Source of the DNA: Gordonia amicalis NBRC 100051 = JCM 11271
GTDB lineage: Bacteria > Actinomycetota > Actinomycetes > Mycobacteriales > Mycobacteriaceae
Length of the DNA stretch: 64,000 nt
Reading direction: 5' to 3'
Assembly (NCBI RefSeq): GCF_000332995.1
Contig: NZ_BANS01000031.1
Location: 1-64,000 of the forward strand
Shown here: positions 1 to 8,552 of the stretch, in pieces
Layout: each line of letters starts with the position of its first letter
How positions within the stretch are numbered: the first letter of the stretch is position 1
Notes under the pieces: generated by a model
Seen by the model: only the letters and a program-made list of their open reading frames with translations
Told to the model about the DNA's origin: nothing
Database searches by the model: none
Position numbers and translations under genes: made by a program

Positions 1-17
1 CCTCCCTGGTCATTACA

Positions 18-188
18 GCTAACGCTCCTCACACCTCAGGGAGCAAGTGGGCACTCACCGCTAACGCTCCTCACACCTCAGGGAGCAAGTGGGCACTCAC
101 CGCTAACGCTCCTCACACCTCAAGAGAGCAGATGGGCACTCACCGCCAACACTCCTCACACCTCAGAGAGCTAGGGTGGGCACCTCAT
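18..188. repeat. Four tandem copies of a 42-44 bp hairpin-forming unit
   Basis: Copies begin at 18, 60, 102 and 145. The first two are identical (42 bp); the third and fourth diverge by a few substitutions and one or two extra bases. Each of the first two holds the inverted repeat GCTCC...GGAGC around an 11-base loop containing CACACCTCA. There is no variable spacer between copies, so this is not a CRISPR array. It lies downstream of the minus-strand esterase gene and may act as a transcription end or simply be an unstable minisatellite. The array may extend left of the window. Confidence 0.85.
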
Positions 189-245
189 AGAGCGAAAGTT
201 CGTGCAACCGAGCCGAAGTCGAATCAGAGGTCCGTGGCCGCTGCA

Positions 246-1286
246 TCAGTCGATCACGTCATCGACGTCATCGAGGTCGGCGTATGAGACTCCGGTGATG
301 ATGTCGAGAACCTGCGGGTATTCGGGCGCGGTCGAGGTCACCACCGAGCCGTGGTCACCGCCCGGGATCAGCACCGCCTCGGCCTGACCACCCTGCCTCA
401 CGACGGCGTCGACGTAGCGGCTCGAGTTGACCGGCGAGACCATGCGGTCCTTGGTGCCGTGTACGGCCACCACCGGTGTCGTCGGATCGATGTTCTGGAT
501 CGGGTCGACCATGGTGTAGCGCTTCGGCACCTGACGAGGCGAGCCGCCCAGGGCGGTCACGATCCGATCGTCGCCATGTGTTGCGGCATAGACCATGTCG
601 AGAGGTCCGGCGAGCGACACCACCCGGGTCGGGCGGAACACCGGCCGCGCACCGACCTCGTCGTCCTCCAGCTTGTGCCGGGTGCCACCCCACACCGCGA
701 GTTGTGCGCCGGCACTGTGTCCGACGACGAGTTCGTCATCCGTGGTGATCTGCGGGAACTGCTTGTCCACCACCGACACGTGGTCGAGCGCACTCGCCAC
801 GTCGCGGAAGGTCGTCGGCCAGCCGCCGCCCGAACCCACCCGCCGGTACTCGACGTTGTAGACCGCCATGCCGCGCTCGGCGAGATCACGAGCCAGCGGA
901 TCGAAGATGTCCGCGCCCAACGCACTCTGCCAGGCACCGCCGTGGATCAGGACGACGAGCGGGATCGAGTCGACCCGCTGCTCGCCCTTCGGGAGGTAAA
1001 ACTCGGCCCAGTTCTGATCGCTGTCCGCCTCGCCGGGTGTCGGGTACTCGATCCGGTGGATGGTGACGTCGTCGAGGTACTGCACCTCCTCGGTCGCCTG
1101 GGTGTCGACCGGACCCGAGACCGCCGGGTCGTCGGCACTGCACGCCGTCAGTCCCAGTCCCGCGGCGAGTGCGACGCCCAGAAGTCGAAGTGGGACAGGC
1201 GACCAGCGGGATCGCCGGGAGTCGCTCAGGGTCAACGAAGGCAACAATTCAGTGCCTGCCTTTCCGGCCACGAGGCCATCACGCAT
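246..1286 (-). CDS. Alpha/beta-hydrolase (esterase-like) lipoprotein
   Basis: Predicted exported esterase of the alpha/beta-hydrolase fold. Seen in the sequence: an oxyanion-type HGGAW motif, a nucleophile elbow GHSAG, an acid-loop DRMVSP and a C-terminal GDHGSV histidine, which together make a complete Ser-Asp-His triad in the usual order. The N-terminus has a basic segment, a hydrophobic run LLGVALAAGLGL and a lipobox LTAC (Cys about residue 49 from this start), so it is probably a lipid-anchored protein on the outer face of the membrane. The start is uncertain. ATG at 1286 gives a long n-region; TTG codons nearer the signal sequence, or the ATG at 1349, are alternatives. Substrate unknown. 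It stands alone, followed by the hairpin repeats. Confidence 0.8.
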   Translation of the reverse strand: MRDGLVAGKAGTELLPSLTLSDSRRSRWSPVPLRLLGVALAAGLGLTACSADDPAVSGPVDTQATEEVQYLDDVTIHRIEYPTPGEADSDQNWAEFYLPKGEQRVDSIPLVVLIHGGAWQSALGADIFDPLARDLAERGMAVYNVEYRRVGSGGGWPTTFRDVASALDHVSVVDKQFPQITTDDELVVGHSAGAQLAVWGGTRHKLEDDEVGARPVFRPTRVVSLAGPLDMVYAATHGDDRIVTALGGSPRQVPKRYTMVDPIQNIDPTTPVVAVHGTKDRMVSPVNSSRYVDAVVRQGGQAEAVLIPGGDHGSVVTSTAPEYPQVLDIITGVSYADLDDVDDVID

Positions 1287-1414
1287 TCTGTCGCAACCGG
1301 TCCCGAGTATCGGCACCACAATGTCGCCGGCTTCGCCGCCACCGCGCACGCGATCGACGTCGAATGCCCGGACGGATCTGTTCCTTCACTTCGCCGGCAT
1401 CACTGCCGACGGGA

Positions 1415-2986
1415 TCACTTCACCGACAGGGGCACGGCGGTGGTCGACCCACCGGCGTGGACCGTTGCGGTCAGCGGGGTCCACCCTGTCCAGAGGTCCA
1501 CCGGCACATCGAGCTTCGCACCCGGCCGGAGTGTGACCGGAGTCTGTGTGACCGCGCTCTGGTCGGCGATGGTATCGCTGCGTTCGACCGCGACCCGGAA
1601 TTTCTGCGCACGACCCTCGGTCTGCACGGTCACGCCGACGGGCGACGTGGCCCCCACCGAGACCGACGAACCCGGACCGATGGCGAGCTGCGAGGTCTGG
1701 GTCGAGACCGAACGCAGCGAATCCTCGGTCGCAACTTCGAACCGGGCTGTCGTCGGTGCCGACGAACTCACCCGGATCGCGTGACGAACGGGATCGACAT
1801 CGAGCGCGGACGTCGCGCCGGCGGGAACCTCGAGATCCCCGACCGCCACCGCACCGCCGCTGCTCAAAACCGTCGTGCTGATGTCGGCGGTACGCCCGGC
1901 CTCGACACCGTCGACGACGACGCGGAAACGCTTGCCCGCGGGGACGATGAACCGCGCGGTGTTGTCGTTGTTGAACAGGATCTTCTGCTCCACACCGGGA
2001 ATCGGCTTGCCGGACAGATCGGTGACACGGACGTCCCAGTCGACGTCACCGACGCCCTTGGCCGTTCCGTTGGTGTCGGTCACCGCGACGACGGTGTCGT
2101 CGGTGCGGAGGTCCGGGTCCTGATGACGCGCCAGGACCGTGGCCAGCGGGACCAGCATCATCTTGTTCTTCTGCGAGCCCTGGAACAGCATCGTCGGCTC
2201 GGACGGATTGGTCGCCGTCGAGTAGTACCAGGTGTCGGCGGCCGGATCCACGACCACCATCTTCTCCACACCCGGGAAGTTGTTGTCGTAGACCACGATA
2301 CCGCGCTTGCCGTCGCCGAGATCCCGAATCGCCACCGGGTTGATCGCGTGTCCGGCCGTCTGCTCGTCGTCGGTGTAGATGGCGAGGATGTAATTGTCGT
2401 TGCGCGACCAGGCGTTCCGGAGCTTGGTCAGTGCCTGCGACACCGAGACCTCGGACATGGCGAGATCCGTGGGCGGGAAGCCCTGGGTGATGAACATCCG
2501 GGCGATCAGCTCGTCGAGAGGAGCCGACGCAGGCATGCTGTAGACCGTCTGCCAGGGCATCGCCAGCGGGAACGGGCTCAGGCGCTTCGTGTTGTACAGA
2601 CCTGCCAGCGCCGCCATTCCGTAGCAGTGGCCTCCGGTCATCGACTCGTTGAACTCTTTCTGCACGAGTTCGGCGACGGTGGTCGGTGAGCAGACGCCGA
2701 GCACGATCCGGGCACATACCTCGTCGCCGAAGACCGCACGCATGCCGTCGATGGTGAGACCGCGCCGGTGCAGTGCGTCATCGTCTCCCCAGTTCTCGAA
2801 GGAGAAGCCGTCGCGTTTGACGTCGAATCCGGAGTGCGCGACCACCTTCCCGGCCTGAGGATTCACGACGGGTGCCGCCTCTGAGGCGCCGATCCCCACC
2901 ACCGAGATCGTCGCCGAGACTGACACCGCGAGCGCCGCAACCAGCGGACGCGTCGACCATCGGGAATGGCCCTGACCTTTGCGCAT
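1415..2986 (-). CDS. Exported protein with a possible Cys-His-Asp catalytic triad
   Basis: 523-residue protein of unknown family. Residues 1-38 form a clear signal peptide (basic start, hydrophobic core, AxA-type cleavage near ASEAAP). The mature protein has GGHCYGMA (Cys121), TAGHAINPVAI (His213) and VVYDNNFPG (Asp234/Asn235). This spacing and order resemble papain-like or transglutaminase-like cysteine hydrolases; that reading is inference from motifs only. The C-terminal third looks like beta-sandwich material (repeated V/T-rich strands, GSSVSVGATSPVGV). No Shine-Dalgarno sequence is evident before the ATG, so the message could be leaderless. Its neighbours give no functional hint. Confidence 0.75.
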   Translation of the reverse strand: MRKGQGHSRWSTRPLVAALAVSVSATISVVGIGASEAAPVVNPQAGKVVAHSGFDVKRDGFSFENWGDDDALHRRGLTIDGMRAVFGDEVCARIVLGVCSPTTVAELVQKEFNESMTGGHCYGMAALAGLYNTKRLSPFPLAMPWQTVYSMPASAPLDELIARMFITQGFPPTDLAMSEVSVSQALTKLRNAWSRNDNYILAIYTDDEQTAGHAINPVAIRDLGDGKRGIVVYDNNFPGVEKMVVVDPAADTWYYSTATNPSEPTMLFQGSQKNKMMLVPLATVLARHQDPDLRTDDTVVAVTDTNGTAKGVGDVDWDVRVTDLSGKPIPGVEQKILFNNDNTARFIVPAGKRFRVVVDGVEAGRTADISTTVLSSGGAVAVGDLEVPAGATSALDVDPVRHAIRVSSSAPTTARFEVATEDSLRSVSTQTSQLAIGPGSSVSVGATSPVGVTVQTEGRAQKFRVAVERSDTIADQSAVTQTPVTLRPGAKLDVPVDLWTGWTPLTATVHAGGSTTAVPLSVK

Positions 2987-3086
2987 TGCTAAACATTAGC
3001 GGACAAATCAGGCTCCCTGAGCACATCCTGAGAGGAATCAAGGCCCCTGTCGATGATCTGTCACGAAATCGTCGTCCGCGGGTGTG

Positions 3087-3921
3087 TCAGGCCCGGCGAG
3101 CGAGGGTCCTACGCGCGATCCGGGCGACCGCCTCGTCGATGAGCCGGCCCGCGCTGTCGGTCGCCGCCCCGTGCCCGGCGGCGTCGAAGGCCGCCAGCAC
3201 GTCGACCGCGGTGTCGACTTCGGACGCGGTCGGTGCGAGACCGGCACGCGCGGGCCCGATCTGGCGCGGGTGGATGCACGCACGACCGAAGAAGCCGAGC
3301 CCGGTGAGCCGCCGAGTCTCCGTCTCGAATGACTCGGCATCGTCGATGACCGGCGATGCCGCCGCGAGGGGTGGCCGGATCCGTGCCGCTGCCGAGGCGG
3401 CCACGACTTGCGATCGTGCCCAGAGCAATTCGTCGCCGACGACCGGCGTGACCCCGAGGTCCGCGGCCAGGTCGACCTCGCCGATCTGCACGAACTCGAC
3501 CCGGGGACCGCCGGCGATCGCCGCTGCGTTCCAGTGCGGCACCGGTCTCGATCAGCGGTGAGACCGGTGTCCGTGGACGGTCCTCCTGCGTCTCGAGATC
3601 GGTGAGCATCCGGTCCACGCGTTCCAGGGTCGCGCGATCATCGCATTTGGGCAGCCAGATGCCGTCGGCCCCGCACCGGACCGCCATGGTCAGGTCGTCG
3701 AGCAGCTCGGCACCCGGATTCACCCGTACCCACGCGGGCACACCGGACCGGTCGCGGTTCTCGAGCCAGGTGCCCACCGCGATACGCGCAGCGTCCTTGG
3801 CGGCCACCGGCACCGCGTCCTCGAGGTCGAGAACCACGGCATCGGTACCGGAGGCGGTCGCCTTGCCGAAACGTTCGGGCCGGTCGCCCGGTACGTACAG
3901 GTAGATCAGCGGCGAAGTCAT
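3087..3921 (-). pseudogene. CitE/HpcH-type CoA-ester lyase, frameshifted
   Basis: Family: HpcH/HpaI aldolase/citrate lyase beta-like enzymes, which cleave citramalyl-, malyl- or related acyl-CoA esters with Mg2+. The first part (3921 to about 3535) reads YVPGDRPERFGKA, then LDLEDAV (metal and substrate site), RVNPG and PLIETGAAL. The continuation NAAAIAGGPRVEFVQIGEVD...GRACIHPRQI lies in another frame down to 3087. One surplus base near 3531-3532 separates the halves; removing it restores a protein of about 277 residues, a normal family length. It is either a pseudogene or a sequence error. The ATG overlaps the stop of the acyl-CoA dehydrogenase gene by four bases, so it is the last gene of the maoC-to-citE operon. 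Confidence 0.85.
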
Positions 3922-5081
3922 CCGACGGTGACGGTCCCGTTGACCAGTGCCTTGGCGATGACGGTCCGCATGATGTCGTTGGTGCCCTCACCGATCGACA
4001 TCAGCGGCGCGTCGCGGTAGTACCGCTCCACGTTGAACTCGGTCGAGTAGCCGTAGCCGCCATGGATCCGCATCGCCTCGAGGCTCGCGGTGATCGCGGT
4101 CTCCGAGGCGAAGTACTTCGCCATGCCGGCCTCGCCGTCGACGCGTGCACCCGAATCCGCCTTCGCGGCAGCCCAATACGTCATGAGACGGGCGGCCTGC
4201 AGCTGGGTCGCGATGTCGGCGAGTTTGAGCTGGATCGCCTGGAAGTCCGAGATCGGCTTGCCGAAGGCGGTGCGCTCCCGGGAGTAGTTGAGCGCCGCGT
4301 CGTACGACGCCTGCGCGATGCCGACGCTGCGGCCGGCGATGTTGAGGCGGCCGATCTCAAGTCCGGACAGGGCCTGCTGCATGCCGCGGCCCTCGACCCC
4401 GCCGAGCAGCGTCGACGCCGGCACCCGCACCTCGCCGAGGAAGATCTCGCACGATTCGGTGCCCTTGTAGCCGAGCTTCCCGAGGTCGCGCTGGACCTCG
4501 AATCCGGGAGTCGTGGTGTCGACGAGCAGGATGCTCATGCCCTTGTGCGCCGGCGAGGCGGACGGGTCCGTCTTGACCAGGACGGGGAGCACATTTGCGT
4601 GGCGTGCGTTGGTGATCCAGGTCTTGGTGCCGCGGATGACGTAGTCGTCGCCGTCGCGGGTGGCGGTGGTCTTGATGCCCTGCAGGTCGGTGCCCGCGCC
4701 CGGTTCGGTCAGTCCGATGCCGGTACGACATTCACCGCTCGCCAGCCGGGGCAGCCACTGCTGCTTCTGTTCTTCGGTACCGTGCCGCGCGATCATCCAG
4801 CACGCCAGGTTGTGACTGCCGAGAATGCCGGCGATACCCATCCAGCCGCGGGCGATCTCCTCGTACACGAGGGTGAAGGACACCATGTCGAGCTCGAGTC
4901 CGCCGTACTCCTCCGGGGTGGTGATCCCGAACAGACCCATGTCCCGCAACCGCGCGACGATCTCCGTGGGATAGCGACCCTCACGTTCCCACTCGTTGGC
5001 GACCGGGATGATCTCCTTGTCGACCAACTGGCGGAGCGCCGACCGCAAGTCGCGCTGTTCCTCGGTGAAACTGAAATCCAT
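3918..5081 (-). CDS. Acyl-CoA dehydrogenase
   Basis: 387-residue FAD-dependent acyl-CoA dehydrogenase introducing an alpha-beta double bond into a CoA thioester. The sequence shows the family signature GLTEPGAGTD (substrate/flavin loop), ITNARHAN, the arginine-rich ERTAFGKPISDFQAIQ helix and the C-terminal block IHGGYGYSTEFNVERYYRD followed by IGEGTNDI, where the Glu is the position of the catalytic base in short- and medium-chain members. The ATG at 5081 has AAGGA seven bases upstream. Upstream reading-frame extension is non-conserved. It lies 70 bp behind the MmgE/PrpD gene and is coupled to citE by an ATGA overlap, so it probably acts on the same pathway intermediate. Confidence 0.95.
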   Translation of the reverse strand: MDFSFTEEQRDLRSALRQLVDKEIIPVANEWEREGRYPTEIVARLRDMGLFGITTPEEYGGLELDMVSFTLVYEEIARGWMGIAGILGSHNLACWMIARHGTEEQKQQWLPRLASGECRTGIGLTEPGAGTDLQGIKTTATRDGDDYVIRGTKTWITNARHANVLPVLVKTDPSASPAHKGMSILLVDTTTPGFEVQRDLGKLGYKGTESCEIFLGEVRVPASTLLGGVEGRGMQQALSGLEIGRLNIAGRSVGIAQASYDAALNYSRERTAFGKPISDFQAIQLKLADIATQLQAARLMTYWAAAKADSGARVDGEAGMAKYFASETAITASLEAMRIHGGYGYSTEFNVERYYRDAPLMSIGEGTNDIMRTVIAKALVNGTVTVG

Positions 5082-5151
5082 TGCGTGATCCTTGATCTGA
5101 GGTGTGGACGGAACTCCGGGCCCGGCCCGGAGTTTCGGCGATAACAGTCGG

Positions 5152-6531
5152 TCAGCCGATGAGGGCGGTCGCGAGCACCGGGATCTGTTCGACGGACGGG
5201 GCGTCGCACAAACCGAGGACCGCTTCGATGAGCGCATCCGCGTCGGCTCCGCCGCCGCTGTTGCCCCGGAACTTCTCGGCGACGGCGGCGTCGTCCATCG
5301 GCCGGCCGGAAGTGCCTCGGCTGCACGGAACCTCGCCGACGAGCCGTGTGGAGTCGTCGAGGGTGATGACCGCCCGGCCGGCGGCGTCGGCGGCCGGGCG
5401 GCCATCGGGTACGGGAACGACCTCGACGCGTCCGGCGGTGGCGGCCACGTCGGGTCGAACGATCGATTCCTCGGCGTAGGTGTCGACGGTGACGGCACCG
5501 TCGTGGACGAGTGCGGCGACGCTCCACGGCAGATCGAACTTCGCGTCATAGACGCTGCGTGGACTGCGGGTTCCGGTTCCCGGCCCGCAGACGATGTCCA
5601 CGCTGTCGGGATGAACGTCGACGCTGATGGCGGCGACGCGCGACGCCGTCACCTGGGCACCCGCCTGCGCCGCATCGGCCAGGGCCTGCGCCACCGCATC
5701 GAGCGAGGCGTGCATGAGCTGACAGCTCGGGTACGGCTTGATACCGATACCGGCGCTCTCCCAACGAGTTCCGAGATCGGCGACGATCACGTCGGGATCG
5801 ACGTCCCGGTCGGCGAGCGCCCGGTAGAGGCCGCGCCGGCCCTCCAGCACCGATTCGGGACCGGTGGCCCCGGCCAGGGCCAGGCGCGCGGCGAGGACAC
5901 CGCTGAAACCCGCGTTCCCCGGATGCAGGACCTTGGTGTTGGCCCCGGTGTCGAGGAACTCGAGCAACCCACCCGACGACGACGCCGCGATGCCGATGGC
6001 ATCGGTGAGACGGTCGGCGTCGGCGCCGTACAGCAGGCCGGCGGCGACGGCACCGGCGAGCGGGCCGACCACGGCAGTCGCATGGAGTCCGCGCGCGTGG
6101 AAGCCGTGCGGTGCGGCCACACCCAGTCGACAGGCGATCTCCAGGCCGGCCACCAGCGCGGTCACCGTCCGCGCACCGGTCGCGCCGACTTTCTCGGCGA
6201 CGGCCAGGACGGCCGGTGCCACGACCGTCGTCGGATGCACGAGCGCTCCGGCATGCGTGTCGTCGAAGTCCAGGGCGTGCATCAGAACCCCGTTGGCGAA
6301 GGCCGCCGCGGGAGCGGAGATGGCCTCGGGGTCACCGAGCGGATGTGCCTGCGCCGGGCCGCCGAGCCCGCGGGCGACGGACAGTCCGGGGCCGCCCTGA
6401 TCGAGTCGGCGGGCGCCGATCGCATTGCCGATCCCGTCGAGCAGGTGTCGCACCGCGGCCTGCCGGGTGACCTCGGGGATGTCCTCGATGTCGAGGCCCG
6501 CGGCCCAGCGCGCGAGCCGGCGGGCGGTCAC
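5152..6531 (-). CDS. MmgE/PrpD family protein
   Basis: 459-residue MmgE/PrpD-fold enzyme. Known members are 2-methylcitrate dehydratase (PrpD) and cis-aconitate decarboxylase, all acting on small tricarboxylic or dicarboxylic acids. Typical features: N-terminal RHLLDGIGNAIGARR, ANGVLMHALDFDDTH, GFHARGLHATAVVGPLAGA, HPGNAGFSGVLAARLALAG and KPYPSCQLMHASLDA. The GTG start at 6531 overlaps the caiB stop as GTGA, which fixes the start and implies translational coupling. The exact substrate cannot be read from sequence. The neighbours (CoA-transferase, hydratase, lyase) argue for a branched C5/C6 dicarboxylate route. Confidence 0.88.
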   Translation of the reverse strand: MTARRLARWAAGLDIEDIPEVTRQAAVRHLLDGIGNAIGARRLDQGGPGLSVARGLGGPAQAHPLGDPEAISAPAAAFANGVLMHALDFDDTHAGALVHPTTVVAPAVLAVAEKVGATGARTVTALVAGLEIACRLGVAAPHGFHARGLHATAVVGPLAGAVAAGLLYGADADRLTDAIGIAASSSGGLLEFLDTGANTKVLHPGNAGFSGVLAARLALAGATGPESVLEGRRGLYRALADRDVDPDVIVADLGTRWESAGIGIKPYPSCQLMHASLDAVAQALADAAQAGAQVTASRVAAISVDVHPDSVDIVCGPGTGTRSPRSVYDAKFDLPWSVAALVHDGAVTVDTYAEESIVRPDVAATAGRVEVVPVPDGRPAADAAGRAVITLDDSTRLVGEVPCSRGTSGRPMDDAAVAEKFRGNSGGGADADALIEAVLGLCDAPSVEQIPVLATALIG

Positions 6532-7739
6532 GGCGTGGCCTGTGCGATCGATCCGAAGGCGCCGGCCTCGACGAGACCGCTGACGTCCTCTGCGCTGTAG
6601 CCGAGCAGTTCCATCACCTCGTCGAAGTTCTCGTTGCGGCGCGGTGCCCGACGATACTCCGCGGGCTCGTTGCCGAAGCGCACCGGTGAGGTGACCTGAC
6701 GGACCTCGCCCCACACCTCGTGTTCGGTGGTGGCGATGAGCCCGCGCGCCAGGGTGTGCTCCTCGGTCAACGCCTGCTCGACGTCGTTGATCGGCCCCGT
6801 CGGCACACCGGCCTCCGTCAGCAACGACACCCAGTGATCGACCGTCGCCTCGGCGAATCGCTTCTCCAGCAAGGGCAGCAGTTCGTCCTTGTGCTGGCCG
6901 CGGGCGGCGAAGTCGGTGAACCGCGGGTCGTCGAGCAGCTCGGTGAGACCGATGGCCTCGGCCAGCCGCACCCAGAACTTCTCCTTGGCGCAGCCGACGA
7001 CGAACCACCCGTCGGAGGCCTCGAAGGCCTGGAACGGCACCAGCGAGGGATGCGCGGAGTTCTTCGTACGGCCCGGACGGTAGCCGGCGTTGAGGTGCCA
7101 GGCGGCCGGGTAGGTGAGCATCGAGATGGCGGTGTCGTAGAGCGAGACGTCGCAGTCGCCGCCGACCCCATCCCGCCGGGCGGCGTGCAGACCCGCCATC
7201 AGGCTGAGCGCGGCAACGTAACCGCCACAGAAATCCACAAGGGAGAGACCGGATTTGGTGGGCGGACCGTCGGGATCGCCGGTGAGGTCCATCCACCCGG
7301 CCAGGCCCTGCAGGATGTAGTCGTAACCGGGTTGCTTGGCCCGCGGACCGGTCATGCCGAACCCGGTCAGGCTGCAGCAGACGATGGCCGGGTTGAGGTG
7401 CTTGAGGTCGTCGTAGGTGATCTTGATCTTCGCCGGGACGTCGCCGCGGAGATTCGAATAGACCGCGTCGCTGGTGCGGACCAGATCTTCGAACACCTTG
7501 CGCCCGCCGGGCGTCCCGAGGTCCAGCGACAGGCTGCGCTTGTTGCGGTTGAAGGTCTCGAAGAACAGGGAGTCCTCGCCCTTGTTGTAGGGCGGAACGT
7601 AGCGCCCGACGTCGCCGCCGGAGGTCGGCTCCTCGATCTTGAGCACGTCGGCACCGAGATCGGCCAGATGGACGCTGCCGAAGGGGCCGGCGCCGTACTG
7701 CTCGACGGCAATGATGCGGACGTCTTCGAGCGGCCTCAT
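6528..7739 (-). CDS. CaiB/BaiF (class III) CoA-transferase
   Basis: 403-residue class III CoA-transferase, moving CoA from an acyl-CoA donor to a carboxylic acid. Motifs seen: GAGPFGSVHLADLGADVLKIE at the start, NRNKRSLSLDL, the SLTGFGMTGP loop, GYDYILQGLAGWM and GDCDVSLYDTAISML, in which Asp202 aligns with the aspartate that forms the mixed anhydride in formyl-CoA transferase. The length is normal. The start overlaps the maoC stop (ATGA) and the stop overlaps the MmgE/PrpD start (GTGA). It is likely the activating step for the acid degraded by this operon. Confidence 0.93.
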   Translation of the reverse strand: MRPLEDVRIIAVEQYGAGPFGSVHLADLGADVLKIEEPTSGGDVGRYVPPYNKGEDSLFFETFNRNKRSLSLDLGTPGGRKVFEDLVRTSDAVYSNLRGDVPAKIKITYDDLKHLNPAIVCCSLTGFGMTGPRAKQPGYDYILQGLAGWMDLTGDPDGPPTKSGLSLVDFCGGYVAALSLMAGLHAARRDGVGGDCDVSLYDTAISMLTYPAAWHLNAGYRPGRTKNSAHPSLVPFQAFEASDGWFVVGCAKEKFWVRLAEAIGLTELLDDPRFTDFAARGQHKDELLPLLEKRFAEATVDHWVSLLTEAGVPTGPINDVEQALTEEHTLARGLIATTEHEVWGEVRQVTSPVRFGNEPAEYRRAPRRNENFDEVMELLGYSAEDVSGLVEAGAFGSIAQATP

Positions 7740-8296
7740 GAGCGCGCCTCCTCGGTCTGTGCGGCGGCGGTGAGCTCGGTCAGCGAGGGCGCCTTGACCT
7801 CGGGGAAGTAGTTCTGTCCGATGCCGCTCTCGCGGGTCGCGACCATCACCGAACGCTTCCAGGAGATCACGACCTCGCCGTCCTGGTTGACGCCCCGGGT
7901 GACCATCGACACGATGCCCGCGTAGGGACGAGACTTGGACTGGCGTAGGTCGGTGCAGATGCTCTCGGCGTAGATCGTGTCGCCGACGTAGACCGGATGC
8001 TGGAGTTTGACGTCGGTGAACTGGAGGTTGGCGACGGCGTTCTGACTCATGTCGATCACCGACAGTCCGAGCACCAACGCGATGGTCAGCCCCGAGTTCA
8101 CGATCACCTTGCCGTCGGTGATGGGATTCGTCCGGGCGAGGTGCTCGTTGAAGTGGTTCTGATTGGTGTTCATCGACAGACAGGTGATCCACGCGTTGTC
8201 GGTGTCGGTGATCGTGCGGCCCATCGGGTGCTGATAGACGTCGCCCACGACGTAGTCCTCGAAGAAGCGTCCGAGTGTGGCGGGATGGGTGGTCAA
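7736..8296 (-). CDS. MaoC-like (hotdog) enoyl-CoA hydratase
   Basis: 186-residue hotdog-fold dehydratase of the MaoC family, adding or removing water on a CoA thioester. Visible features: FFEDYVVGDVYQHPMGRTIT at the N-terminus, the NQNHFNEHLA helix region with a potential catalytic Asn/His, and the PVYVGDTIYAESICTDLRQS strand pair. It most resembles the branched-acyl (mesaconyl/itaconyl-CoA or methylmalyl-CoA) hydratases, though that assignment is inference. Start chosen as TTG at 8296 because AGGAGG lies four bases upstream; the ATG at 8338 would include a non-conserved extension. First gene of a five-gene minus operon, with three of its four junctions overlapping. Confidence 0.88.
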   Translation of the reverse strand: MTTHPATLGRFFEDYVVGDVYQHPMGRTITDTDNAWITCLSMNTNQNHFNEHLARTNPITDGKVIVNSGLTIALVLGLSVIDMSQNAVANLQFTDVKLQHPVYVGDTIYAESICTDLRQSKSRPYAGIVSMVTRGVNQDGEVVISWKRSVMVATRESGIGQNYFPEVKAPSLTELTAAAQTEEARS

Positions 8297-8420
8297 TGGT
8301 CCTCCTGAAGGGTGCGGCGTTGTCGTCGAGAAGCACACGCCGTGCCGCGGCCACCATAAACATCTGATCTTTAGGTCGTCAAGGCGTCACAAACCCTGGG
8401 TCGTCACCGAGAATCTGCTC

Positions 8421-8451
8421 ATGGTTGCCGAACCATCCGATGTATTGCATC
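8421..8451. promoter_or_regulatory. Palindromes in the maoC/hyuA divergent promoter
   Basis: ATGGTTGCCGAACCAT (8421-8436) has perfect six-base arms, followed at 8439-8451 by GATG-TATTG-CATC. Both lie in the 256 bp region between the divergent maoC and hyuA genes. They are plausible operator sites, perhaps for the GntR/FCD regulator at 13590-14315, but nothing in the sequence proves which protein binds. Confidence 0.45.
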
Positions 8452-8552
8452 ATTCTTCCGAGCGCAGCTATGGCTCAGATCACTCCCGTCACCGGATGGG
8501 GCGCACCGATCCGACGTCGGGGTGACGGCATGAGAAGAGGAAGCGAGTTTCG

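Noticed and set aside
18..188. Possible CRISPR array
   Set aside because: Units are directly contiguous with no unique spacers and no cas genes are present.
351..1784. Long plus-strand frame of 477 codons
   Set aside because: Antisense to two well-supported minus-strand genes; arginine-rich and without similarity, a product of high-GC third positions.
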